Source: Takakia lepidozioides (taxonomy: Eukaryota; Streptophyta; Takakiopsida; Takakiales; Takakiaceae). Taken from it: DNA of 64,000 bases. Below the pieces are notes generated by a model that saw only the letters and a program-made list of their open reading frames with translations, was not told where the DNA came from and searched no databases. Every line of letters begins with the position of its first letter. Position 1 is the first letter of the stretch. This document shows, in pieces, positions 44,882 through 56,385 of the stretch. Both the position numbers and the translations under genes were made by a program. The stretch is taken from NCBI GenBank assembly GCA_030704615.1, contig CM060732.1:57209053-57273052 (forward strand). Reading direction: 5' to 3'.

Positions 44882-46492
44882 TTGATCAAGAACGCTTACA
44901 GCCCTTCATGCGTGCTGATTTTTCAAGGTGGCAACAACAGATCTGCTATCACTGATTGTGTAAGCCTTTACATGGAGTTGGCACAGGCTGCCCTCAAGTT
45001 CTGGATTGTTCACATAGACCGAGCAGGTCGTGTAGTGAGCTGGGCCCCTTCCGTCTTCAAGGGACCGGCAGTTTCAGATGACACCACATTAATGCCTAAA
45101 TTGTCATCATTCCCTGCTCCCTTTTATTTGATTCCTCCACGGTCAGATTCTTCAAGCCGCACCAGATTCCAGCTTACAAGCCTTTCAATTGATGTTCAAA
45201 GTGCCACAACTACACTCGCTTGGTTATTGGACAGAACTGATGTCGATAATGCAGGAAGGGAAATTTCTGGATCAGACCAGTGCATTGATCATTTCCCAAG
45301 ACCACGTATGCTGCTTCTTCCGTTGGTTTTACCAAGATTGTACAATCTATGGCACCGTCAATTCATGCAGACGCAATGTTTGAAACATGCACCATCTTAG
45401 CCGAGACTGGTTTGATCCGCCAACAAAACACATATGCAGCCCAGGGTAGAATACATCCAAATCAAATAGGGGTCTTTCCTGCCAGCGCTTTACCTTCGGT
45501 GGAACAACCCATCTCACAAAGAATTCATACCAGTTCCCAACGTATATGGAGCGACCCTGGAAATTAGATTCTCGCACGGTACATTTGAGAGCAGTTGTTA
45601 ACCCAACTGGCTGGCTTCCTTGGTCGGGTACCTTTGCATTCAAGACCCTTTTCTATGCAGAGTATCAAGCAGGGGGTCTCATGTGGCTCATGCAATCAGG
45701 TATGAAGACATAGCCGCCCACACATGTGAGACCAGCGATTAGGCCTGGAATCAGGCTCAAATGCTTTGGATTCCTGCAGTAAAAGCACCTAGCAGCCACC
45801 ATTCACACCAGCAGAAGCTCATGCAGTCAGGTATGAAGACATAGCCGCCCCCTGGGAACTGTCTTGTACAATCTAATCACGGCATTCACAAAACATAGAA
45901 ACAAGATGTGGTATGGGATCCTCAAAATCGAACTGCTACACCCTGCGACTGATGGCATCGCGCTCTTGAAAGGCAACATGGCGTTCGTCATGGAGATGGC
46001 CTCCGGGACCCCGGTGCAAGGAAAAGTAAAGAAAGCATACGACCTCCTCGCCACTACCGACTACCTCTCCCTGTACATGACAAGCGAGTCTCCAATGGTG
46101 CAATAAGCCTCCATCCCTTGTCATTGATCGATTGGTCAAGTTCGGCCCGCACATCCACAGTCTGAACGGACCTGCTCCACCTCGCCAACTTCTACAATCA
46201 CGCCAATGTGGTTCTCGCTAAACTTCCCCCTCCCAACAGCTCGGCCACTCATCCCTTAGTGCTGGGAGATGCAAGCATGATACCGGAAGCAACGACGGGT
46301 GGATACAACCCACTTGCCCTGCTGGAATTCCATCACGCTGATCCCCTCGTTTGGGAATCACGAGCTCTGCAGCAAAACCATCCGCCGCGGCCACGCTGGT
46401 CCTCCTACCACCGCAACAGCCTGGTTTTGACAAAAGGGACCCCACCGCAACAGGATTACCTGCAGCGCACACTCCAAAATGAGAATGTGTAG
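44882..46492 (+). other. unassigned coding-like blocks on the strand opposite to family B pol
   Basis: Plus-strand frames look protein-like but are broken. They include 44,882-45,400 (172 codons); a frame passing about 45,140-45,383 (PQLHSLGYWTELMSIMQEGK) and 45,540-45,710 (GWLPWSGTFAFKTLFYAEYQ); 45,864-46,106 (HRNKMWYGILKIELLHPA); and 46,208-46,492 (HPLVLGDASMIPEATTGG). No family was recognised. A 33-bp direct repeat (45,698 and 45,818) interrupts it. It occupies the place where family B gag should be, but on the wrong strand. Confidence 0.35.
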
Positions 46493-46701
46493 GCAACCCC
46501 TGCGAATGCTTCCACCAGCCTCAAACAAACGGGCATCCCCAACAACACTTCAAATGGTTTCCGCCTTCCTGCTCCACTCGGCACACATAGCCAGTCTAAC
46601 TGCAGGCTCCCCGTGACCAAGCTATATTCTAATAGTGCTTAAGAACAAAACATCATATCTAGCTTAGCACTAGAAAACTAGATAGGCTCATCTCTCTCGA
46701 G

Positions 46702-47053
46702 TGATAGATAACTAAAAACACACTGTTGACACAAGAAACATGAAATCCAACACCATCACTCTTTAAAATAGTAGTCAAGCCAGGGGCACCCCAAGCTATG
46801 GGGACTCCACCCCACAACAACCTATCATCCCTTCATAAGCACACTCAAGTTCTGAACGGTGAAGGAGCTCGGTCGTGCAGGCTCAACTCGAGAGAGATGA
46901 GCTGCGCGACTGACGCTCTCGTGAAGATAAGATGGTTCAGGTGTCAAGCTCAAACTTGACACCTGACTTAACACTTGAACTAAATCCAAGTGTTAAATAC
47001 AAATAACTAGTTTTATTCTAGTTAGTTTCACACTGTGTTTATTTAACTTGACA
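46702..47053 (-). repeat. family B 5' LTR, missing its last 78 bp
   Basis: 352 bp matching 23,347-23,698. On the minus strand it starts TGTCAAGTT and stops at TATCA. The remaining 78 bp of the LTR and a primer site are not found after it. Confidence 0.75.
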
Positions 47054-48900
47054 GCCATGCTAGCAGGGTGTGCAGTTGGGGGCTACAAGGCTTGTCCCGT
47101 GTGCGGGCCCAATCTTGATGCCAGGCACTCCAGTGCACTGAGCAAAATGGTGTACCAGGGGCACAAATTTTTTTACCAGCAGGCCATCCATATAGACGCA
47201 ATCGCAACCACTTCAATGGAGCCTCCGTTCATAGACCCCCCCCCCCCAAGTATCCACTGTGGATCAGCTCCAAAATGCGGAGGAAAACGAGAGGTTCATG
47301 GAAACATTCGGCAGACGTCGTCGGAAATGTGTGCCCTGCCAAATCCCATGGCATGAAGCGAAGGTCGATCCTTTGGAACCTGCCATATTGGAAGGTGGGT
47401 ATGTCTTCATTGTTTGTTTGTCGGCAGGGCTGATTTCATAGTTGCATGGATACAGTTGTAAGGATCATCACACACGACTTAGATTTCAGCCTAATGCAAA
47501 TTGCATGAAGCAAGTTTGGAGTCGCCTATGTATAGCACATGTAGCAGCAATATGGTTGTTTCCATGAAAATGTCTGGCTTTTGTCTCTCAGGATACTGTC
47601 TGCAGCATGCAAGACTGGTTTCTTCCTTTTCCCATTATTAAGATGTCATCTCTTGGCTTTACCATCAAAGTATACCATATTGATGGTGGTTCCATGATTT
47701 CAGGATTTGTTGAAAAAAACATTTCTGAAAACATATTGCGCACCATATTGGGGGAAAAGGACACAGTAAAGAGCAGGAAGGACATGGAGAATGAGGGCAT
47801 ACGACCTCACTTATGGTTAAAACCCCACCCCGGAGATGGCAGGAAGTTGGTGAAGCCGCAGGCTCCTTAAGTGTTGAATCGACAGGAAAATACTACCTTC
47901 TATGCAACTTTGGGTACTCTAAAGACACCGACAGGGTATGGTGCTTCATTTAAGAAGCATATTGCTAAGAACAAGCTTTCACACATGAAGAGTCATGACT
48001 ACCATCTACTGATGCAACAAGTTCTACCTTTGTGCATTCGAGGTTTGCTGGGCAAAGGTCCAAGGCTCGCAATCATGAAGCTATCTCGTGTATTTCGCGC
48101 ATTGTGCATGAAAACAATGGATCCCGAGGAACTACTAGCCCTGAAGGAGGATGTGGTTGTAACGCTTTGTTTGTTGGCGAAAGAGTTTCCCCCCTCATTC
48201 TTCGATCTCATGACCCACCTTGTGCTACACCTTGTGGATGAATTGGAGGTTTCTCTTGATGAGGCTCTTGGCCTCCTCACAGAGTACATGGCTGCATTTC
48301 CAGGACCTCGTAGAAGGGTCTGGATTCCAACGAAGAAGAAAGTGTTGCGGGAGAAGTATTAGAGGGCGAAGGAACTCCAAGGAAACTGTCGGCTGAGCTT
48401 CGGGCCAGTGCACACGACTATGTGCTTCACAACACGGCGTGCATGAGACCGTTTCTGAGGTAAGTATACATCATTTATTTAGCTTCACATGCTAACTCTG
48501 GGGTATTTTTCCGGATACAAAATTCGCGCATTCTCAATTTTCACTCAGCCTCTTTGTACATATTATGGTTCTGACTAAGTGTGAATTGAGTATGACCAGA
48601 CTTTATGATATTGAGAAGGCCACCATAGAATCAGCCAGAGCCGAATTTCGAGCCACATACAGCACCCAAGGGAGAAATGCACACCAACGCACCGTTCCAT
48701 ACCCCGAAAACATGTTGCCTTTGCCTGCTTTTCATATGTGGATACAGTCGGCAGTACAAAATGTTGTTTCAAGAGGAGCAGCGTATGATGCAAATATTCG
48801 TCATCCGTGTAAGCCACCAGGGTTTGTTGCTCGACAATGGACAAGTCGCACGTAGGGAAATCATGCCTGTGCCTTTTCCAGCACATCGGTGGTGACTTGG
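47054..48900 (+). pseudogene. CACTA TNPD-like transposase, 3' half
   Basis: Resumes exactly where the 5' half stops: LAGCAVGGYKACPVCG, SSALSKMVYQGHKFF, then after a frameshift in a T-run HPYRRNRNHFNG, and RRSILWNLPYWK before the donor GTGGGT (47,395). A second block (about 47,690-48,360) reads NISENILRTILGEKD, MENEGIRPHLWL and SHMKSHDYHLLMQQVLP, with a TAA (47,868-47,870) where the family has Tyr. It continues FPPSFFDLMTHLVLHLVDE. A third block near 48,365-48,462 (RKLSAELRASAHDYVLHN) ends at GTAAGT. Another open frame at 48,565-48,855 may be the last exon. The gene is inactive. Confidence 0.8.
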
Positions 48901-49288
48901 CATTAGGGGCTGGTCTCACGGTGCATTTTCGTCCATTCCACACTTCGTAATTAACATGCAGGAATTATGGTGTTGGTGAGATATGTAACTAGTTTTATTT
49001 TATTTTATTTTATTTTAAATAAATAAATGAAACAGGGAGGCCGTGGCATGGGACTTTATATGGGGAAAAAAATAAAACCCCCATGAACGCCATGAGAGTC
49101 ACACACTGTAGTGCGACCATCTCTTTGTATTTCCGAGGCCAGATTTCGAAGTTCGTGATTTATTTCGTTTGCAGTGGAGTACTAACTAAACCCATACACC
49201 ACAATCAGTGGAAATAATTGTATGTTCCCATTTCACACAGGTGTGTAACATGCCATGTAAACTAAGCCAACCCCTGCCATGCTCATGG
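48901..49288. other. 3' end of the CACTA transposon, non-coding
   Basis: Includes a TTTTA microsatellite (about 48,992-49,015). Short TTCACACA and CAGTGGAA words recall the left subterminal region, but no terminal inverted repeat could be matched. Confidence 0.4.
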
Positions 49289-50524
49289 CTTTTTTTGTAA
49301 TAAACTTCAGCCACCCTTCAGCAGATGCCTTGAAAGTAAAACCCTACCAGTTCGAGTCAGACTTTTCTAGTGCCAGAATTGCAGTGAACACGAGGTCAGT
49401 GGAGATACCAAACCAACATGGAAGTTCGTTTGCAACGGTATCCCCTCCTACCAGCAGTGGTATGACAAAAAAGACCCCCTGCTTGATATGATCCCAGCCA
49501 TTACGAATGGAAGAAGCAGCCAGGAGAGAGGTGAGAAGGGGCTGTGGAATCAGATCTCCCCTTTCCCAAATATTAGCCACATGAGAAAACCCTTTAGACT
49601 CCCAAGTGGCCCATATCTTTTCCAATGAGGCCAGAGCACTACAATTTAAATTCATGGTGCTAAACAGAGGCTGACATACGGCTTCTTCAAAGCACCTAGC
49701 CTTCTTTTGGGTTAAAATGGCCTAACGACATTCCAAGCTGCCCATATGGAATTCCAAGCATGAGACCCCTTACCTTTGGATTTTTGTGGTCCATGAAGCA
49801 TCTATTTCAGGGATGGTGCCCAGGCAGCCGAGTTAGGGAAGGTCCTAACCATGTAGGAACGCACCAAGGTACACAGGAGTTGTCCCCGTGATGAAGAGCT
49901 CTGGGGATCCATTGGCCAAGAGGGCGGTGATATGGGAAGATGGAGCGTAGCTACAACGTGAGCCCAGCCCCACGAGCCCACGAGCTGGGCTCACGGTTTG
50001 CCCACTAATTAGGCTCACGCTTGCTAAGCATGAGCCCAGGGTTTGGAGGAGGGAGAAGCAGGTCCTATAACCAATGACAAGGTTTAGATGGGGTCCTATT
50101 ACCGTGGAAGCGTATATTTGGGAAGAAGAGGTGAACACGGCAAAACTTCCAAACACGGCAACACGGCAATATTGAGTCCCCTTTAGAAGCACGACGATCC
50201 CAATTCTCCCAGCCCTACTTCATCAATCCCAAGCACTCCCACCCCAAGCACTTCTCCTTGAAGACATCCCACTAGCCCCACCCTCCACTAGCCCCAAGCG
50301 CTCCACCTTGAAGACGAGCCCCAAGCCACGATTCCACCTGGCCCCACTCTCACCAAGCCCCAACCTTCTCTGGTCATTGTTCCTATATACTCCTACAGCA
50401 GCCACAACCACACCCACTAGTTAGTTGTTTTTCAACCCACCGACAATAGTAGAACTATCTAGAAAGTCAACTAGTGAACTAGGGAAAATGGCTATACCAA
50501 TTGGCTATACCTATTCTGCCCCCC

Positions 50525-50690
50525 AAGCAACGGGTTTAACGGGTTCTGGGTGGCGGGTCCGGGTCCGGGTCCAGTTCCAGGTTCATTTTTCACATGAACC
50601 CAGGGTCAGGGTCCGGATCTAGATAGGTAACCCGGACCGTAACCCGCCGGATACCCGGGGTCAAAACCCGGACCCGCACAACAGCGTCGT
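50525..50690. repeat. GGGTCCGGGT-rich palindromic segment, hAT-like
   Basis: CGGGTCCGGGTCCGGGTCC near 50,552 is mirrored by GGTCAAAACCCGGACCCGC near 50,661-50,680, with ACCCGGACC words between. Such GGGTCC palindromes are typical of subterminal regions of plant hAT elements. It lies inside the Mutator-like element. Confidence 0.45.
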
Positions 50691-50894
50691 CGATGTTGTC
50701 GATGATCATCATGAAATCATGATCATGAAGAAATTGAGTGCGTTGACGCATTCAGTCAGTTCTCCGCGGGGGGCAGGGGGCGGGGAAAAAAAAAAAAAAA
50801 CAGAAATCTGATGATCGTCAACGGTCATCACGACATCTACCCAAATGTCGGGGGGAAAAAAAATATCCTCGGAAATAGGAAAACAAAGTCTCTG

Positions 50895-51450
50895 CCAGCT
50901 TAATTCCCAACCTGTTTTCCTGCACGAACATGGCAGCTCGCCAAGTTTTTTTTTAAATAATTATATATATATTTGAATTCTCATGTGCCAATAGGGAATT
51001 AACGAAATTAAGCTGGCGTCAATTCCCAACCTGTTTCCATGCACAAACATGGCAGCTTGCTAAGTTTTTCTTTTTTCTTTTTTTTTGAATTATGTGCCAA
51101 CATGGAATTAAGCTAGCCCTGTTTCCCTGCACGAACATGACAGTTCGCTAAGGGTTAGGGTTAGGGTTTGGGATTAGGGTTTGTCGTATTTCTCCGGTTT
51201 GCTGTGTTTGTCGTGTTTCCGCGGTAATGATGTCAACTTAATTCCCACCCTGTTTCCCTTACAAACATAACAGTTTGTTAAGGGTTAGGGGTTAGGGGTT
51301 AGGGTTTGCCGTGTTTCCGCGGTAATGACGCCAGCTTAACTCCCAGCCTAACTCCCAGCCTGTTTCCCTGCACGAACATGGCAGTTTGCTAGGGGTTAAG
51401 GTTAGGGTTTGTCGTGTTTGCCGATTTGCCGTGTTTCCGTGGTAATGGGT
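50895..51450 (+). repeat. diverged tandem repeat with telomere-like motifs
   Basis: About five imperfect units, each with TTAATTCCCA, CCTGTTTCCxTGCACGAACATGxCAG and GCTAAG, followed in the later units by TTAGGGTTAGGGTTT-like runs (51,150-51,180; 51,283-51,307; 51,394-51,411) and GTGTTTCCGCGGTAATG. Confidence 0.7.
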
Positions 51451-54130
51451 GCTCATCCGCGGAAATACACCCTGCATCTTCCCCATTTTTCATGCCACGT
51501 GGACTAGGTTCACGTCAGGCTCTCGGGATCACAGGCTCCTGGGCTTGCGGGGCTGGGCTCACACTCTAGCATTCCCCGGGAAGATGGATCAATTAACCCC
51601 TCTTTTTTCGGCCTGCAGAGTTGAGCCCAAGAGACCAAGGCTCTCTTTGAGGGCTTGATGCTTTGCTCCCCAGAGAAAGTTGCGCATCATGGACTTGATT
51701 CTGTTTATGAATTTGGACCCAGGAGATCAGACTGATGCAAAATACCAGACAGATGCTAGCTGGATCTGGTTGAGCACCAGGGCTCTGCGTGCCAAGGAAA
51801 GCATGGAAGAGCTCCAAAATGCTAGCTTATTGCAGAGCTTTGCATAGGTTCAAGTCTTTGCTCATTAGTGAGTCCAATGTCAACTAGAAACCCTGCAAGA
51901 AGAATGTGTGCAGAGCCTGGCTGTAGCCATTTGAGCCCAAGATCCTCCCCCCACGAGGGCCCACGATGCCTGGAAGCATTGGGGGGCAGCTCAGACGGCA
52001 GCCCCACATATTTATTCCAGTTTACTTTTAACCCAGAGGCAGAGCAAAAAAGTTGTAGAGCCTCCTGTGCTCTTTGAACAGAGAGAAGACTCCGGTCGAA
52101 GCCGGCGTAACTAAGAGCCACTTCGCCTTGCGGCTACTGCCCTTCAAAGGTGGGCCCTATGTGACTATTTGAACATTAGAGGAATTTTCATCGTTTAACA
52201 GCAGGGTGGTATCATCTGCATATAGATACCTTAATAGATGAGCCATGATTCAGTCTGAGACCCTCTATGTCCTGCCTAACATTGAGATAATGACCAAAGC
52301 GCATCAGCAGCAATGGGATAAAGGGCCAGGGGACATCCCTACCTAACCGATCTGAATAGAGCAAAGGGCTTATAGATAGCACCATTGATTACAATTTTGC
52401 TGGAAGCAGAGGTCTGGAGAAGCTTAACCTATGCTGAGAAAGCCTCTGGCATTCCCATCTTACTCATAACTTTATGTAAGAAACCCCAATCAATGTTGTC
52501 AAATGCCTTTTCAAAGTCCAACATAAGAATTGCTAGTGGCTGCTCAGAGTTTTTGGCCTCATGAATGGCCTCATTGATAAACCCCAAGTTATCCAAGATC
52601 ATCCTTCCTTTAAGAAATCTCGTTGTCCTGGACAAGATTGACTGAAGTCTGAGAGCCAGAGCCTTAGCGATAATTTTGTAAGAAGTGTTTAAGAGGGTAA
52701 TTGGATTCTAGTTAGAGATAGAGCTCATGTCCCCTTTCTTAAAAATAAGAGTGATGAGGGGCCAACAGAAAGCTGTGAGGGCATAATGCCCTTAGCTAGT
52801 ATATCCTTGGCTAGCGCCACAAAGTCATCTCCTATACTTGACCAGAGGGCTTTAAATAGCTCTATAGGTAGACCATCAAGACCAGGCACCTTGCCAGATT
52901 GAAGAGATTCCAGTGCATGCCCAAGCTCAGTATCTGTGAGTGGGGCAGATAATGTCTCTTTATCAGTTTGCGAGATGAGAGCAAGAATGTGTTGCAAAAT
53001 GGTATTAGAAGCTTGATCCATTTCTACAGTTTGAGTTCTCTTAGAGAACAGGTTAGCAAAGTGCATTTCTGCTGTGCTGACCATGTTGTTTGGAGAGAGA
53101 GGAGGGGGAGCCATCAGGCTTGGTAAGCGAGGCAATTGAAGAGGCTAATCTTATTTCCTTGGCCTTAATGAACAAATATTTGTTCATCTTCAAAGATTGG
53201 TCTTAGCCCTATGGTAATTTTGGAGGGTGCATGGACCTAGTTCATCTTTGTTTTCAAGGAGCTGTTGACAGAGCTGAAGACATTTTACCAGGGATTTCTC
53301 TCTTTGGGATCTAGCAAGAGGTAACTCTTTGGAAAGAACTAGGGCTTTCAAGGCTCTAGTGGCTTCCAACTTAGAGAGAAATCTGGGAGTAGGTGAGTCG
53401 AAATTATTCCCCGACAAAGACCATACTTGAGCAAGAACATGATTGACCAAGTCTTGGTTCTTTAGAAGGGACGGGTTGAGTTTAAAGTAACCTCTACCTT
53501 AGGTCTAGAGCCTGGAGCTGTGAATAGAGAGCTAATTTGAGCATGATCAAAGTCTGGCAGCACTGGGCCTAGTGGGGCAGACCTAGCCCATGGAATAATA
53601 CCACACGTATAGTAAACCCTATCAAGCCTAGCCATAACCAAATCAGGGCCGGGAGATCTGCAATTAGACCAGGAGAAGCGGAGCCATCCTCCCCAGGAAT
53701 GGAGATGTCCACCAACCCTACAGAGAGACACAAAGCTTCCCATGCAGTAAGCTCCTCAGGCGTTAGACTGGAGGAGGTCGGATCTAACCTGTCTAGGGTC
53801 CTATCTATCACGTTGAAATCTCCAACCATGATCCATTGATCCACATCCGCAGTCTGAAGGATCTTAGATTGTAGCATGAGCCAGAAAAAGATCCTTTCAG
53901 CAACACCATTCGGAGCATAGATATGTATGATGTGGAAAGCCAGATTCGGGGAAACGAGCACTGCCGTCCCTCCACGAGAGTCAGCCACTGTTCTATTCTA
54001 CCAAGCTAGATTAGAAGGCCAAAAAAATTGACCAAGAGAAGCAATTTTGACGTCATTCAATTTATGTTCCTGTAGAAAAATGATGGAGTTATCTGAAAGC
54101 AAAGAGGCGGCCCATCTCTTGAGTCTGGAC

Positions 54131-54883
54131 TGTTAGAGGACTGTCGGGGACTTAGACACTTATACGGGATCTGTAGGGTACCCTTAATTTTTGCACAGAC
54201 TGAGACCAACAGGAGCCTTAGGGGTGACAGCAGCGCACTGTAGAGGGGGGTTACACAGCCCGTCACAGCCGTCACAGCCGTCACAGTCGTCACAAACACA
54301 GCCAACACAGCCCGTCACAGTCGTTCACAGCCAACACAGCCACAGTCGTCACAGCTCACAGTCGCCCGTCACAGTCGTCACAGCCGACACAGCCCGACAC
54401 AGCCAACACAGCACAGCCAGTCACAGCCCGTCCCACACACAGCCAGTCACAGCTTGACACAGCTGTCACGATCATAGGGAACGAAGAGTAGGACAGGGAA
54501 CGACTGTGGGGAACAACACCTGCGAAGGGAACATGTTAGTTCACAGACGACGGTTAGTGAGGGAAACGGTTAGAACCGCGGATAGGAAGATAAAGGGAGA
54601 AACGGGGAATTGAGGGAGATCATTCGGAGGAGGACTTCTTGGTGAGAGAGGAGAGGGGATCGGGCAGAGATGAAGAACGGAAGTGAAGATAGAGAGATGA
54701 TGAGTAGATGCTTGATATATGCAAGGCTGTAATGATATTGTAGAGCAGATTAGAGACACAATGGCTTCGGCCTGATACCTGATAAATCATAATCGGATAC
54801 TTTTACGATACAATCACACTGTGTAGAGAGATCTGAGTGAAGCTGTGGAATGAAAGGGATGGGTGAGTAAAAGCCGCGCGACA
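54131..54883 (+). repeat. family A copy 2 5' LTR
   Basis: 753 bp, TGTTAGAGGA to CGCGCGACA. CACAGCC array at 54,248-54,468. It lacks about 210 bp present near the 3' end of the copy 1 LTR. Confidence 0.9.
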
Positions 54884-54885
54884 TT

Positions 54886-54903
54886 TGGCGACCATACTGG
54901 GGA
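54886..54903 (+). promoter_or_regulatory. primer binding site (tRNA-Arg-like)
   Basis: TGGCGACCATACTGGGGA follows the LTR after two bases. It resembles the TGGCGACTCTGCTGGGGA-type sites of Tat/Ogre elements, which are primed by tRNA-Arg. Confidence 0.7.
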
Positions 54904-56313
54904 CCTGGGACATGAACAACCAGATGTGACAGGCATCTGGTGGGATCATGGTGGTTGGACCATTAAAGAATTTGAAGTGAATCAAATTCCCTGTGGAACG
55001 AAGGAAGAAAGATTGTCCAAACAATTCTTTCAAAGGTTCTTGGAATTGCCAGACGGTTGTAAAGAAAATATTCTTAAACGAGTGCATGATGCTGATCCAG
55101 AATGGGGTCTGGAGAAAGGAGTGATAAAGATTTATCAGGTAGCCTGTAGAGGAAGAGCACGTTGGTTACCAACATTGGTTTATGTGATAGCATTGCTATC
55201 CATTAAACGAGTAGAGTTTGAAGGCTGGGAAGAAAGAAAGGTGAATGTTTATACTCATATGCATGAAGAGCTTGTACTGGTAAAGAATTGGATTCCAAAG
55301 GATATTTTGTGGATCAAACTCACACCAAGAACAGCTTTTCAGACTTGTTTGCCATATGGTTATATGGTAACGGAGACTTCAAGTATAGCCAAGGGTGCAT
55401 TGAAGCTTGAAAGAAACCCAGGCATATACGAGAGATATTACAGAAGAGAGTTTTGGTTATTGCCACATTAAAAGAAATGAAAGACATGGGACATGAGTGA
55501 TGAAAGAGAAGCTAGACGACAGAGATATTCAGCAAAAAGAGAAAGCTATCTGAAAGCTAATTATCCATATCTTTGGGAGAGAGGAATAGACATAGGGGAA
55601 TCATCTGGACCTCTCACACCATTAAGATCAAAGAGTGCATCACCTATACCGGAAGAACTAGAGTTGGATGCCACTCCTTCTGTTTCTTTGCAAGAAAGAT
55701 TAAGGGAATTGGTACAGGAAGAAGATCAATCACGAGGTGAAAGATCTGAGGTACATCCTTGGATAAAAGACTTGACAGAAATCTTTGATAAGAGTTGGCA
55801 TGGAACACCAAAAGCAGGAACTCCAGTTTCTGAAGCAGAAGGTGAAGAAGGAGAAGAGATGTGGCAGAGCCAACGGAGAGTTCAGACTCTCCAACACCAT
55901 TACAGTTGAGTTACATGAGTGAAGAAGAAACCCAAGGGCAGAACTTGGAGGATGAAAACAGAGAGAAGAAATTAGAAGAGGAAGAATATGAAGAAGTAGA
56001 CCCAACAGCTGAGGTTGAGACTACAACCAGGACATCCCAACCCGTTGGACCTGGATCAAGTGGAGCACTTGGATCACAGGCCAACGAAGGTGTCGGCTCA
56101 GGGGGATCAGGCGGGCTGCCTGGATCTGGCTCTGGGGGGACAGGGAGTGTGGGAAGTAGTGCAACTGAAGCTGGGAATACTGTGAATATCGTGGGGCCAG
56201 AAGCAAGGAGTGCTCAAGGGCCACCACTTGGTGGAAGATCCACCACAAAACAACAGGTCCAGAAGGACCAGCACCAGCAAGGGTGCCAGCACCTGTCAGT
56301 GGGCAGAAGGTAG
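54887..56313 (+). pseudogene. family A gag N-terminal region
   Basis: Three frames in series: about 54,887-55,471 (WWDHGGWTIKEFEVNQIP, then WGLEKGVIKIYQVACRGRARW), 55,493-55,909 (RRQRYSAKRESYLKANYPYLWERG) and 55,861-56,313 (acidic, then Gly/Ser-rich). The first has no ATG near its start and is open back into the LTR. No known domain was recognised. It probably precedes the gag core as one polyprotein broken by a stop and frameshifts, or is a separate leader ORF. Confidence 0.55.
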
Positions 56314-56385
56314 GGCCACAGATGGCGTTACAACCAACACGGGCAAAACCACCCTTTCCAATATATTCAGGAAAAGGGGATCCCG

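Larger units (their letters stand above)
23269..47053 (-). mobile_element. family B Ty3/gypsy retrotransposon with PHD-ending integrase, carrying nested insertions
   Basis: The two ends match as LTRs (23,269-23,698 and 46,702-47,053). The insertion is bracketed by GCCA (GCCATG on both sides) at 23,265 and 47,054. Removing it restores the transposase frame ...AM|LAGCAVGG. Minus-strand order is: upstream frames (44.3-43.4 kb), reverse transcriptase (43.4-42.4 kb), RNase H (42.2-41.9, 35.95-35.58 and 25.78-25.5 kb), and integrase with PHD (25.3-24.05 kb). Family A copy 1 and a chromovirus fragment interrupt RNase H. All coding parts are frameshifted. Confidence 0.8.
14386..49288. mobile_element. 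CACTA (En/Spm) transposon containing nested retroelements
   Basis: The left end begins CACTAGAAGAGAAACCGGC, a standard CACTA-type terminus, followed by subterminal repeats. Inside are a TNPA-like gene on the minus strand (15.6-21.5 kb) and a TNPD-like transposase on the plus strand, split at 23,264/47,054 by a 23.8-kb retroelement. The right end was placed near 49,288 because LINE coding sequence resumes there and CTT flanks both sides. No matching terminal inverted repeat was found, so the right terminus is degraded or misplaced. Without the nested retroelement the transposon would be about 11 kb. Confidence 0.7.
49945..51577. mobile_element. Mutator-like non-autonomous element inserted in the LINE
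   Basis: The sequence GGGAAGATGGA flanks both sides (49,934-49,944 and 51,578-51,588), fitting a 9-11 bp target duplication. The ends are inverted repeats: GTGAGCCCAGCCCCACGAGC at 49,958 and its near-complement ending at 51,562, with similarity extending outward through GCTA-A. No transposase ORF is present. Removing it joins LINE coding sequence on either side. Confidence 0.7.
49289..54130 (-). pseudogene. LINE ORF2: endonuclease, reverse transcriptase and thumb
   Basis: Minus strand from 54,130: endonuclease (IIFLQEHKLND, FHIIHIYAPNGVAERIFFW, WIMVGDFNVIDRTLDRLDP, DRVYY). The reverse transcriptase part follows (KVPGLDGLPIELFKAL at about 52,850; LAILMLDFEKAFDNIDW at 52,500; catalytic YADD at 52,211-52,222; SGLKVNWNKYVGLPS). 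Post-RT sequence lies at 51,817-51,593 and 49,944-49,289 (AWNSIWAAWNVV, KIWATWESKGFSHVANIW, ASAEGWLKFITKK). There are many stops and frameshifts. The 5' part is cut off by family A copy 2, and the 3' part continues at 14,385 beyond the CACTA element. Confidence 0.85.

Noticed and set aside
49361-49372. Right terminus of the CACTA element (CTTTTCTAGTG)
   Set aside because: Matches the left end over only about 11 bases, and LINE coding sequence continues through it. The boundary was placed at about 49,288 instead.
51140-51310. True telomere end
   Set aside because: Only short interrupted TTAGGG runs within a diverged repeat, with transposon sequence on both sides.
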